Below are positions 13,701 to 25,400 of a stretch of DNA of 64,000 bases, one piece after another. This stretch comes from Medicago truncatula. Taxonomy: Eukaryota > Streptophyta > Magnoliopsida > Fabales > Fabaceae. Position numbers and translations under genes: made by a program. Positions within the stretch are counted from its first letter, which is position 1, and the number at the start of each line of letters is the position of its first letter. A model generated the notes under the pieces. The model did no database searches. It had not been told where the DNA came from and saw only the letters and a program-made list of their open reading frames with translations. The stretch spans positions 46,418,494 through 46,482,493 of the forward strand of contig NC_053045.1 in assembly GCF_003473485.1 (NCBI RefSeq), in the 5' to 3' direction.

Positions 13701-14660
13701 CATTTTAACTAAACAAAATCTTCCCACTCCAAACAAACACACAATTAACTCACATTATGCTTCGAATACGCACCTTCACATACCGCCAGTCCATATTAAC
13801 AACAGCCAACCTATGTGTTTCTTTCTCAATCTCTGCTACCTCTTCCTGTCCATATAATAATAATACTCAAGAGTTTAATGGGCATACACAATAAGAGACC
13901 GACCGATCAATTAAAATTATTTTACACTGACAGTGCATCTCCTTTAAATCCTAGTACTAATAATAATAAGAATCAAATAAGTGACATAATTTTAAAATGG
14001 CATATAAATCAGAAACATGAGAATATTCCAAATAAAATGCATAAACTATACCTGAATTTCAGGTTCATCCTCTTCAGAATCGTTCTCATCAACACCATCA
14101 TCAGTATCAGTATCAATATCTATTTCTTTATCTGTATCTGAATACACAGCATCAGATTCCGAATCACCGCTCTCTTCAGACTCAGTGCCACTCTCAACCT
14201 CCAGTTTCGCTTTCTTAACTTTCACCAACTCCTCTTCTTCATCATCATTGTCCTCCTCATCACTACTCTGTTCTACTTTCTTCTTCTTATCATCTTCTTC
14301 GTCCATTTTATAGTAATGACGAAGAGAATGTTCCTGCGAATTAGCCTTATCTTTGGGTTTACCTCGCTTATCGACGGGTGCAGAAGAAGGCAAAAAGCTC
14401 TTGTGAGTGAACATGCGATTGAATCGAGAGTCAATTGAAACCTTAGTTTGATGCTTTGGTGGTTCACGAAAACGTGGGTCGGTGTGAACCATTGCAAATC
14501 GAGGATCTTCGATAACCTCTTTGTCATTACTGTGTGATGGTTTATCAGACTTGTTCGAATTGGACGAATTATCCTTACCCTTCCCATTTTTCTTCATCAT
14601 CTTCTTCTTCTTCCCTTTGTTGTCGTCGTGGTTCTTCTTGTTTTCCTTTTTGGATCCCAT
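10749..14660 (-). CDS. ESF1: ESF1-like pre-rRNA processing protein
   Basis: Nucleolar factor needed for 18S rRNA maturation (small-subunit processome), by homology to yeast Esf1. Exons in transcript order are 14660-14052, 13845-13774, 13675-13419, 12888-12726, 12649-12521, 12096-11408 and 11043-10749. They total 2214 nt, giving 737 residues. The first exon is lysine-rich, has [14 protein letters not shown], then long acidic Ser/Glu/Asp tracts. Residues 204-350 or so ([20 protein letters not shown], then [12 protein letters not shown]) form the RRM-like core. The C-terminal [18 protein letters not shown], near residues 617-634, is the NUC153 signature, followed by a basic tail ending KKRKH. 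All seven exons join in frame through GT-AG introns. The start is the first ATG of the lysine-rich exon. A telo-box lies just upstream. Confidence 0.95.
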
Positions 14661-14739
14661 TGCGATGACGACGATGAAATCCGGCGAGTGATTCCGACTA
14701 GTTTCAGAAAGAACGGCAAAGGTTAAGGAGCTGCTGAAG

Positions 14740-14760
14740 TTTGTGGTTTTAGGGTTTTAG
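14740..14760 (-). promoter_or_regulatory. Telo-box near ESF1 transcription start
   Basis: On the minus strand the sequence reads CTAAAACCCTAAAACCAC about 90 bp before the ESF1 ATG. AAACCCTAA-type telo-boxes are well known in promoters and leaders of plant ribosomal-protein and ribosome-biogenesis genes, which fits ESF1. The core here is AAACCCTAAA. Function is inferred. Confidence 0.6.
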
Positions 14761-15159
14761 ACAATTTTATTGTTGATATAAAAACGATGATGGACCTTTA
14801 AAATTAATTGGAATGGGCTTCGGTTTTAAAATGTTTTTTTTTGTTCATTCTTTTTGTAATTTTTTTATTCAACCAACCCTATTTTATTTTATTTTTTGTA
14901 AAATTTATTAATTAAAAAAGAATAGAAATTACAACCTTTGGGTTACTAGACTAAAATCTAAAGTAAACATTCATGGCGTAAACAGCATATGTCTCAGATG
15001 TTCAACCATTGCAGGGTTGAATTCGATCTACAAACATTGTAATTATTCATCTTTAAAACTGAATTATTAGCCATAAGACAACTTGAAAAGAAAAAGAAAA
15101 AAATGTGTATACAAAAAGTTTAGGCTGAAAAACAAAACAAAAAAACAGTCTTTTCTGCA

Positions 15160-15507
15160 CAACGGTTGTATTTTCTGAAGATATGAGATATAATGAATCA
15201 CGTATTTTTAGTTAAATCAGCACAATTCAACCACTTGTTTTTTGACCTTCAGAGTCAAATCATGATTTTAGAAAGCAAGAGTAACCAATTAAGAGTATAT
15301 TTTCAACCAAAGAGAGGTCAAACCCTTTTTTGAAGCTATCCCAATTGCATGCATAACCTCAACGAGCTCGGCATTAAAAGTGGTAGATATACTTAAATTT
15401 TGAGCAAAACACCATACAACAACAACATTATTACCTTTGAAAATACCACCACATGCGGTTGATCCAAAATAGACCTTTGTTGTAACGTCTATGCTGCATT
15501 TGATCCA
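15160..15507 (-). pseudogene. LINE-derived RNase H-like domain fragment
   Basis: Read on the minus strand from 15507 downward: WIKCSIDVTTKVYFGSTACG, then GIFKGNNVVVVWCFAQNLSI and FNAELVEVMHAIGIA. This is the RNase H-like (RVT_3) domain found at the C-terminus of plant non-LTR retrotransposon polyproteins, including the AEL motif. After about LWLKIYS the frame hits a stop, and only scattered similarity continues toward 15160. No reverse transcriptase is adjacent, so it is a short dead fragment. Confidence 0.7.
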
Positions 15508-16215
15508 AGAAACAATGGGAGGGTGCTATAAACCTCTTTAACTAGAGGAGCATCGGGAGCATGGATTAGAACATAAAAGACCTTAAGTAAGTGTCACAAG
15601 TTCAAACATAAATGAGAAGAGTTCCGTGTAGAATGGTTGCCATCATGAGAATATTGGAGATCACCATATGAGAGACCAATTTTCAAGAAATGTTCTTTTA
15701 ATTTTTACAAAACCAATTCACATCATTTAAGTTCATAATATATAGCAACAATAATGACAATTTTACATTGAGGAGACCAAGATCTTATACAAGAAGGTTA
15801 GAAGGACATCAAAAGAAGAAGTGTCGGTAGAAATGTTAAGAGAAGAAGTACGACATCTTCAAAGATTTTTTGCAAAAACACAATCCATAGTTTTGTTATT
15901 GTTATTAAATAAAATAAATACTAATAGAAAAAAAAAATGATTTTTATTTTATTACTTCTTCTTATCTAATCAAATACGGTACTCCGTCTGAACTCAATTA
16001 TAAACAAATAAAGAGTTAAAATCACCCAAAAATACAAAAGGAAAGGTTAAAAACATCGCACAATCACAATACTTTAAGGGGTCAAATAAAAAATTGGCAG
16101 TCCATTATATTAAAGTTTTTGGATACGCTGGGTTTAGAGGATTTAAAGTGAAACTAAGATTTATGTAATGTCACTTCAAATAACTTTAAACCATGTAACC
16201 TCACAAGCATGACTG

Positions 16216-16400
16216 AATGATGAAAATATGCTTGTCATAATTGGCAAAGTGGCTAGATTATTATTTGCTTTTGATTATATAAAAAAGTAAAATGATGAAA
16301 ATTTGCTTGTCACATATGGTAAAATGGCTAGATTATTATTTGCTTCTGCTTTTATATGCAAAAAAGTTATTTGCTTCTGCTTTTATATACAAAAAAGTAA
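16216..16400. repeat. Tandem repeats, 75-bp and 31-bp units
   Basis: AATGATGAAAATWTGCTTGTCA starts at 16216 and again at 16291, giving a 75-bp period, each followed by GGCTAGATTATTATTTGCTT. A second, shorter unit, TTATTTGCTTCTGCTTTTAT plus AYACAAAAAAG-like sequence, is repeated at about 16337 and 16368. Confidence 0.75.
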
Positions 16401-17318
16401 AGTTGCAACATGTAAATATGTATAACCTCTCGAATCTTCACAACGGTATCGCTCGAATTCTAGAGCACTAGCTTTTCTTACAAGTTTAATTAGGTTGTCA
16501 TAATTTCATTTGAAAAGTTGTTTCTTTAGCATTCTATTTGGAATCTTTTAGCCTACAACGTTTAGTTCTTTTTTCTTTTTAAGTAAGGTAATTTATAGTT
16601 TATTAAAATTGACATCAAAGATAATCGAACATGAGAATCTTAAAAGAAACATACTTCAAGATCTCAGATCAATATCACAACGAGTATTTCTACAACGGAC
16701 TTTGATCAAGTAAGAACATGTCTTCTCCTTGGCCATGATTACCGTTTCAACCAACCAAGTTGTCCATACAGAAGCTGTTGTTATGTTCCAACAGAAGCTT
16801 TTCAACAAGTTTTTATTTGTTTACTATCCCAAAATATCATTTGTACACAACTACATAGTCTAATATATTTGAGAATCTGAAGCACATTTAAATTTTGTCT
16901 TTCAATTAAATTAAAAATAATTAATTTTCATAGCATGCATATAAAAAAGAGATCCATGACCACATGTACAACAAAATGAATCTTGATTTCTTCCCTTTTG
17001 CTTTTGCTTTTCCTTTTGCACAGGTTTTAGATATCCCTTATTTTAAGCAAAGTTTATCCCCACATGTACATAAATAGATTAGAAACACAATAAGGAGAGT
17101 CTAATAAAAGCTTCTTCACAAATGTGTAACACGGTTTCAAAGCATAAAAAAATGATACCTGACTTCAACCCTTCATTTGAGAGATTCATTTCATTCTCAC
17201 TCATTTTAGATCATGATTTTTAAATACTACTAGTATATATACTTGTGATTGAATATATAATATTATTTACTTCTTAGCCTTTAATTTCTCACCATCACTT
17301 TATACCTAGCTAGACTAG

Positions 17319-20300
17319 ATGGAACATTATGCTATTCGCCTTCGTTGTTCACCCCTTCGTAGTCCTCCCTTGCATCTTTCCTATGGTTCCAAAAGATATG
17401 AAGATGCAAGTGCTAGGGGAAGCAAATTTCATCTCAAATTTAACCATGCCACTCTTAATTTCCCTCAATTTTCCGCAAGCCACCAATTTGCACGTTCATT
17501 TGGGCATGCAAATTGCATGATTAACAACAGCTTCTCCGTGCCTAATTCAAAGAATATTGAAGGAAGTGAGAACAAAAATTTGAGAGGAATGAGTGGAGTT
17601 TCTCTCGTTTTGGGTTGTATTCTTGGAATAATCAACTTTAGTGGTATGATGAATCCCAAAATCAGTATGGCTTTGCCTTTTGATCCTACTAACATAGGTA
17701 GAGGAGTGAATACATTTGATTCACTGTGGAACACGATTAATGCTGAAGGAGTGGAGCTAAATCCCAAGTTGGATCCTAACGAGACTTTAGTTGATAAAAA
17801 GAAGGTTAATTTTTCTTCTTTTGTTACGATAATTGAAATACTTCAAATGAGGAAAAAGGTGTAAAATTTTTAAAAAAATATATGAAAAAGTGACAATTAT
17901 TAATTAGAATGATTATTTTGATTATTAATTACTCTCTTTTTATTCTTGTTGGAATTATATTTGCAGATGCATGCTCTTTATCTAAGAAATCGTGGGAAGA
18001 AACGTGAAGAAGTGGAAATGGTGGAAAAGCTAAAAGACGAATACACCAAATCTAAGGAGGATGATCCAGCCAGAGAACCCTACTTGCGAAAGGCAGTGTT
18101 TGAACTTCTCTTGATTCAGGTACATACTACATAGATGTTTCATCATTGAGATTGAACCCCTTAGATTAGACGGTCATTGAGTCGGATACTAAGTTTCTTG
18201 AAAGAAAAAAAACTTCTATCATTCATACTTACGGATAGTTTTAGGGATATCTTTAAGAGCGAAGGTTGGATGCTTCAAAGAAAAAAATTGTGGAATAATT
18301 GTTGAATGTTGTCCTTACATATTGAACAAATTATTTATGTTGCTGGGATCAAAATTTGTTGCTGTACCAAATGTAAATAAGAGGTCTCGTTTTGAATACA
18401 TGTTGAGGTTTTCCAAGCCATTTGTATAGTTGCTCTCACTCTCAAGCTCAATATGACGATCTCTTATAAGTTTGGCTTCCCTCTTAACCCGACAAAATTA
18501 AACTCCCTTTATTTACTACTTTGGGATAAATGTAGGTTTCAGGTGTGAAGATGCGCTTGTTAGGTTTCAAGTGTAAGTGGTTAAATTTGTAGTGAGTGAG
18601 TGAGTATGTACCCCATCGCTTATGAATAAATAACATGTTAGATATATAAAAGAGGTAACACATCTACTAAACACATTAAGGTTTTGGGTGGAGATTTAGT
18701 GCCTCCCTCTTTTGTGGCCCTGAAGTATTTGTCCCGTTGTTGCTTGCACCCTCTGATTCCATAACAAGTGCTGGTTCAGCTTGGTTGGAGAGCGGGAGTG
18801 AATCTTGTGTAACTCACACTTGTGGTAAATAACTACGCAGTGCTTCATTTTGTAGGGAAGATTCGATGAAGCATGTAAGCTGCTTGACAGTGACATTGAT
18901 ACGCTGCTTGACGATGAAAGTGATAAAAACACGTACTCTAAGGTCAGTAATTTTCAGATTTATATATTCTTTTTTCTCTTTTAGTCTTGTCCCTCATGTT
19001 GAATGAGACATACGCAAACAAACAATTGTTTACTCATCAAGGATGATCCAAGAATCAATTAGACGGGGGCAGAAAAATTTATTAATAAATACTCTCTCTG
19101 TCTTAAGTTAAGTAATTCATTTGTTCATTTCACACTTATTCAAAAAAATGTATAAACGAAAGAGAGAGGAAAATTGTTTTAAGTGTTCTTTTTTAATATT
19201 GGTATGTTTTTTGTTTCTATAATTATATCAAATTTGTTTTTAATCTATGTACTCACTTGTAAGTCCATAAAATCAGTAAACAATATACCTTTAGTCCTTC
19301 TTTAGGGATAAAAACATATATAGTTTGTATTTTATAGGAACTAAAAACAAGACCTAAAAACATATTTAACCACATAAAATTTAATTGTAATAGTTCTCTA
19401 CATATATAATTTGTATTTAATAATTTAACCTATATGAAATAACTTACACATAGATCTAACCATGTCTCACTATTTAGATATTTTTATACGTTTTTATGGT
19501 CTAATTAGACAGTTATATAAAACTATTTTACACTAACAATAGACATAAGTTAAATAATAATATGCAATAAATTGTCCCTATTACTCATTATTATTATCAT
19601 CATCATTATTATTATATACACTTAGGTCTGTGGATGTTATTGTGGACGGATGGGTAGGAGGAAAATATGTGTGAGCAGACTTGACTAGGGTTTCACTACT
19701 TGTGGGATTTGAGGTTGGGGCTTTTAATGTAGAACAGACAGCTCTAAAAGTTGTGTCTAACAAAGTGGTCAAATATAAGAAAGCATGCTCTTATACCATT
19801 TGCATTTGACACTTTTGACTTCCTAGCACCAGAGGTTGTTCACCCTCTACATAGAGTTCAAAGAGTCATGCATAGCAATGTCATGTCTTATAGGTCCATG
19901 GATGTTGTGTTTACGAGGATTAGTTTTGCATCCAAAACGGCCTAGTGGCACAATTTGTTGTTTGCTTGGCTTATGCTATTTAAAGAGATTTTCTATTCGG
20001 AGTTCGATTAATGAAAAAAAAGTGAAAATAGGTTAGGATTATCATTTTTGGATCTGCTCCATTTGCAATTGAGGAGACGATGAAAACGAAATTATTTGGC
20101 CCAAACAATGTCGAGCTCGACGGTGGTGGATAAATGGCCGGTGGTGGCGCAGTCGCATGAGAAGTAAGAGAAGAAGAATGATTTTAGAATTCATAATGAA
20201 GGGTATTAGGGATTACTTTTCCACCCTGTGGGTTTCCTCGCGCGCCCTATTTTTTTTTCCAAAAATGCCCTTGCATTTCCGGATTTCATAATCCGAAATG

Positions 20301-21907
20301 GTGTTTTCCTTTGTTATAGGGTGAAAAATGAAGTTACGGGTTTTTCCGGATTTTGTAATTCGGAAACTTCAAAAAATAGGGCGTGTTACATGATGTTTCC
20401 AGATTACATAATCCGGAAACCCCCTAAACACCTTTTTTCAAGGTAAAACAGTTCGGATTATATAATCTAAATTGTATCTGCACAAATTCTAAACATGTTT
20501 GTAACATGAATAGTCATTTTATGGACAATATTAATCTTCCTAACTCTCATTATTCTGTTTTTAGGTCATTGTTACATGTTCTTAGTCAAAAATCAAGTTT
20601 TCAGGCTACTTGATCGGATTGTTCCAAAACTTTCCCAGAAAATCAGAAAAAATTCAAGGACCATAACTCCTTTAGAAAGGACTTCTTATGGGACTCCGCC
20701 CCTCAAAATCCAAAATTCCATCGTTTAGACCCATTTTTCATTTTTTATTTTTATTTTTCATATTCTCAAAAAAATCCGAAAAAATTTACATTAGTTTTAT
20801 TTGATTTATAGAATTTTTTGGTGCTATTTTTATATTTTAATGATTTTATTTGACATATTTTAAGAATTTTTTACTTAGTTTTTATGTTGTTTTTAAAAGC
20901 AAAACTCAAAACTGTTAAAATGTGAGAGAGTCCGATGACTGATTATACATAAGAATTATCCAGATTATAAAATCCAAAATAGTAAACATGAATTCAGATT
21001 TTAAAATCCGAAATGCACAAGGGCATTTTTGGAAAAACTACCTGGTGCGGGAGAAGGCCATAGGGTGGGAAAAGTAATAGTCTCAGGGGAGATGAGAGAA
21101 CCCATGTTTAGTTAGGGCATTGGGCTTGGCCCAATTCTTGATGGTGTATGCCTAAACATTTGGTGCAAAGAATAATATGTTCAAAAAATTAGGGGTAGGT
21201 TAGTGAAAGTTTTTTCTTTTTTAATGTTGTGAGAAGATAGTGATCTTAATTAGGGGTAGGTTAGTGAAAGTTTTTTCTTTTTTAAATGAAAGTATGTATT
21301 TTTTTTCCTTCATATAATTGAATCCACATAGAGTACTTCTGTGATACTATTATGATCTAAGAATACACATATTTTCCCGATTTCCTCACTATATCTATGG
21401 TGCAGTTTTTTGGCGGCTCAACGAAAAGGGTATATAATTACGAGGAAAAGATTACCAAATTGCTCAATAGTTACAACAATGATGAGACACCATTTCTTGA
21501 AAAACAAGCAATATCTGACATTTTGCTCTACAAGGTTGGTCACCATTTTACTTTACTATTATTTTTTTTTTTTTATATACAAAAAACTTAGATGAGTCGA
21601 GTCTGAGTGTTAATGCCGAGTCAATAAATTTCAAGAGTAAGGATACCCATTTCTTCCGTTTATAGAACACCGGTCCGATTGGAAGAGTAATGTTAGCAAC
21701 ACTTTCTTTTGAACACTCTCTCTAATAATCATTCTTTTATTGATTTAAATCATTATGAATCTACACTTTGTTGAAAATTGAACTCATACAAAGTAGTAAG
21801 ACATACATTGATTTCATCAAATAAAATAGTACTCCCCCGATTGAAAAATAAAATGTTAGAGAGAGTGTTGAAAAATAAGTGTTACTAGCATTCCCCCGAT
21901 TGAAATA

Positions 21908-21969
<62 letters not shown>

Positions 21970-22482
21970 CTACCAAAAAAATTCTCATCTTCACAATGGA
22001 ATTCATACTATGGTCTTGTGGATTACATTCAAAAGTTTGTGTCAGCAAATTAAGGGGTGAGAGAATGTTTGATGAAGTCACATTAGCAAGTCTTCCTAAA
22101 CAGAAAAAGAAGTCGCATTAGCCAACAAATTCCAGATAAAATATTTCACATCGTAATTATTTATGCCATATCTTATCTTTTTTGACAAGTTTTTTTTAAC
22201 ATATTCTCTTTTTTAAACAAATTTGTTTTATATAGTTATTGAATTTATTTGACTCATTATAATGATTACTACTAGTAGTGAATAGTTTTGGATAAGATTT
22301 ATCAGGTCAGTTATTATCTGATGTTCTTTTTAATGATTTGATTTTTTATTCTTGATGACAAAAATGAATCTAAGTCCAATTAATGAATGCAGGCCATTGT
22401 ACACACCAAGTTAAAAGATAAGGAAGCACATAAGGAAGCAGCTAAGTGGTGGGAAGCATTTGCTAAAACACTAAACGAATAG
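17319..22482 (+). CDS. Probable chloroplast/thylakoid-lumen helical-repeat protein
   Basis: I do not recognise this by name. Exons are 17319-17804, 17967-18119, 18856-18942, 21406-21534 and 22393-22482. All are in phase 0 and total 945 nt, giving 314 residues. Residues 1-90 are Ser/Arg/Asn-rich with few acids, like a chloroplast transit peptide. A hydrophobic stretch at about 92-110 (SGVSLVLGCILGIINFSGM) is followed by SMA at 116-118, an A-x-A-like cleavage site. This two-part layout is typical of thylakoid lumen import. The mature part is helical and charged (RNRGKKREEVEMVEKLKDEY, then PYLRKAVFELLLIQGRFDEA, then AIVHTKLKDKEAHKEAAKWW), resembling TPR-type helix pairs. Intron 3 (2463 bp) carries transposon debris and a Mutator-like element; intron 4 carries a MITE. 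Targeting and TPR fold are inferred. Confidence 0.85.
19670..19975 (+). pseudogene. Retroelement-type protein fragment in intron 3
   Basis: Reads HALIPFAFDTFDFLAPEVVH, then LHRVQRVMHSNVMSYRSMDV and VFTRISFASKTA, then a stop. It is preceded by a similar-frame stretch LLVGFEVGAFNVEQTALKVV. From memory, closely similar peptides recur across legume genomes at the ends of reverse-transcriptase-like open frames, so I take it as a transposon-derived remnant. It lies on the same strand as the host gene, wholly within its intron. Confidence 0.5.
20212..21078. mobile_element. Short Mutator-like element in intron 3
   Basis: The left end reads ATTACTTTTCCACCCTGTGG. The right end, read on the minus strand, gives ATTACTTTTCCCACCCTATG. 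The arms continue through CCAAAAATGCCCTTG to near-palindromes such as CCGGATTTCATAATCCG. The arms are about 80 bp. The same ends occur in the larger element at 34453-35879. Unlike that copy, I find no target-site duplication here. Length is about 867 bp, with no transposase. Confidence 0.7.
21189..21286. repeat. 36-bp direct repeat, period 61
   Basis: TTAGGGGTAGGTTAGTGAAA followed by GTTTTTTCTTTTTTAA occurs at 21189 and again at 21250, in intron 3 of the plastid-protein gene just before exon 4. Confidence 0.75.
21676..21900. mobile_element. Foldback MITE in intron 4
   Basis: The left arm contains AATGTTAGCAACACTTTC and AACACTCTCTCTAATAATC. The right arm on the minus strand contains AATGCTAGTAACACTTAT and CAACACTCTCTCTAAC. 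It is about 220 bp, non-coding, and abuts a TA microsatellite. It lies in intron 4 of the gene at 17319-22482. Confidence 0.65.
21909..21967. repeat. (TA)n microsatellite
   Basis: About 58 bp of uninterrupted TA dinucleotide within intron 4. Confidence 0.95.
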
Positions 22483-25400
22483 GCCCCTATTTCCAACGGA
22501 GCATCTATATGGTGTTATTATCAAGTTCAGCAGCATATTATTCACCCCCTTTCCACTGAACACCTTCTCTAAAACTTGTTTATGTTTTGTTTAATGCTAC
22601 TATATATGCTAGCACTTATTCTTATGACCAAATGGAAGAGTTTTATTGAATTTACGGCTCTTATAAATTACTCCGTCAATCTCTTTTTTTAATCATGTTA
22701 TTGATACGAAATATCTACCAACTTAATCGCTGTGACTGATCTATCTCCTGGTTGGTCACATTTAGTGGAGTCTAGCGGTATAAATTTAACCGCAAATTAG
22801 GTGTTCGGAAAAACCAAACTATTTGTAAAAATAACTATTCTGCTCCTTCAGTACATGCATACCGCATCACAAACATGTATAACGTGGAGCCAAAGAATCA
22901 ACAATAACAGAAAATGAGTGGCTAGTAAATCATACGATCATCAAAACGTCCTTGCATCGTGAAATTTCTCTATATAGTTTAACCACACGTTGGGATATTT
23001 TTCTAAGACTCTTTAAGGAAAAAGACTTGTTACAAGTTACACATAAATAAATAAATGGTTGAGGAGTCGAACCCAAACAAAAAAGAAATCGAAAGGGACA
23101 TTTGCTTTCAAATGCAATCCAACCCTGAAAAAGAAGAAAGGGGGAATCCAAGTCCCACAATAATATAATCATTGGCCACATAAATTTATATATAATTAAT
23201 GTCTATTGTATAGTATAGTATGCCTTGTACCTTTCTGTTGTTCCTACAGTATTCCTAAACAACAAGGCCCGTTATTGATCATCATATTGTCTTAGTTGTC
23301 GAATGATGATTGGTTTTTCAGGTCTCAAAAATTGACATAACATATTATATAGATTTTATGTAATCTAACTTGCTAGGAACTTTTTTGTTTGTGTGTTTTC
23401 CAAAACAAAATTCCACTAAGAAAAAAACTCTAGATTGTGTGATTCCCTTTAATTTCATTAGTATAGATCAATAGTGACTGTTCCTAGCTATGCCAAGGAG
23501 ATTAGGCAGCAAAAAACTATGAATCGATTCATGTGGAGAGCTAATCATAGACTATATTCTGAATAAGACATCGCTCATCAAAATATGTAATGTTAAATTT
23601 GGTACGATGTATATGTTTTTTTTGTTGTTTGACAGAAATACAATGTATATACACCTTCCAATCACTATTATAAGCAAAAATTTATATTTTAAATTTATTC
23701 AATAAATGATGTATATGGCATATAATAAAGACCACATACATAGTTAATTGAATGTATATACAAAATTTTCTATAATATATTCCTTAATTCGTGCCCTCGG
23801 CAATGGCGTTAGCAAAACATAATAAAAATTGTACCAATTTTTTTTAGGTTCTTTGACTAAAGAGAGAAGAGTGAACTCCATGAAAAACACTTCTTGAAAA
23901 ATCAATAATGGCATTGACACCGAATTATAGTTGGACAGATGGGCCCCTGATGTAGGACCTTTTCTGCTGCATGTATTCCACCCCACTAGTGATTTTGAAA
24001 GGAATATGCAAATTTTGACTCTTTGGACCAGCTTGGAAATTGGAAGTTAGAATTTCTATCGTACGCACTTCTTTTGAAGATATGCATAGCATTATGACAA
24101 TTGGAAGATAACATGTTATATGTGCAAAATATAGCATGTTGCACTATTTGGTATTGAAAAGTAATTTAAAATTTGGGCAGAACTGCTTGGATCAATTAGT
24201 TGAATCGAGAATTGGTTCGTTCATCAATTGGCTCAAGTTTGATTGAATCATAGTTTAGTTGAATCCAAAATTTGGTTCCAAGAGCCAATAGAACATTGAT
24301 TTGTCTAAATGGAATCGACAACTTTGATACATTGTCCCTTTTACTAGACTTACAATAATTCTGATAAACAATCAATTTAGTCATTGAACTAACACTTGAT
24401 TTTTAAATTGGTTCACAAACTATTAAAACTATGGCTAGTTTTACCATATGACAGTTGTCAAATTGTCCCATGCTAAAACTAGCCTTAAATCATTCCTTCA
24501 TGTTTTTGATGTTGGTTAAAATTTTCTAAACTATGAAAACTCATCAATCTAGTTATTGAAGTATTGTAAGAAACAACAAAATAATCCCTTTACTCCCTAG
24601 ATCCTTCAATTTCTTTCCCTTGGAGATGAAATCAATATTTCTCATTTTTCTTCTCTTTTCTTAAAATATTTTTCCTACATCTTTCAAATATAAAGTAAAG
24701 ACTAAAGACACTATCAAGTATCAACATCCCTTTTTCTTCAAATTTGAATTCTCCAACTAGAAAAAGAAAACCAGATCAGGAATAAGTTTACTAGGTCTCA
24801 TAGGAATCTTGTTGGATTGACTGCATTTTCCTTTAGCATATAGACCGAATCTATGCAATAAGTACTAACCTCAACATCTCCCAAAGACAAACGTATCGCC
24901 ACAAAACTTTAGAAAGTGATAACAAAGAGATAACAATAGAATTTTATACATAAAATTAGAACTTAGAAGAATCACAACAAAGCTTCAACACATCAGAACA
25001 AACTCCCTCTATAGAAATACACGTCTTAGGACCGCTCTCTCGATATAATGGTCTCTAGTACTACTCCTACACATTGCAATTCTTATTTTATTTTCAACAT
25101 GTACATTTACTAGAATTATAATTTACCTAATACAATTTAGTGAATTTTATGTTTTATTATATGATTACTTTAAAAAACTATGCAAATGTCTATCGGTTTA
25201 ACTTTTCATTTTAATTTTCCTAAAATTTTGTTTCAACTTTTAGTCCTAAAAAGTTTTGCTTCATCATTTTTGGTCCTTCCTTTTCAATCATCTCATATGT
25301 ATCATTCAAAATTTTAAATGAGTTTTTAGATAAATACTTATAATATTATAAGAGTATGTAAAAAAATAGATTTTTTTAACAAAATTGAATTAAATATGAA

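Larger units (their letters stand above)
14761..17318. other. Intergenic spacer with LINE remnant and tandem repeats
   Basis: Apart from the decayed RNase H fragment (15160-15507) and the tandem repeat at 16216-16400, I see only AT-rich sequence. A TATA-like stretch at about 17231-17242 (AGTATATATACT) lies some 80 bp before the ATG at 17319 and may serve that gene. Confidence 0.45.

Noticed and set aside
23744..24137. Minus-strand frames with GWNTCSRKGPTSGAHLSNYN and QKRSYIRGPSVQL
   Set aside because: They come from the same bases in two frames and match nothing I know; treated as chance.
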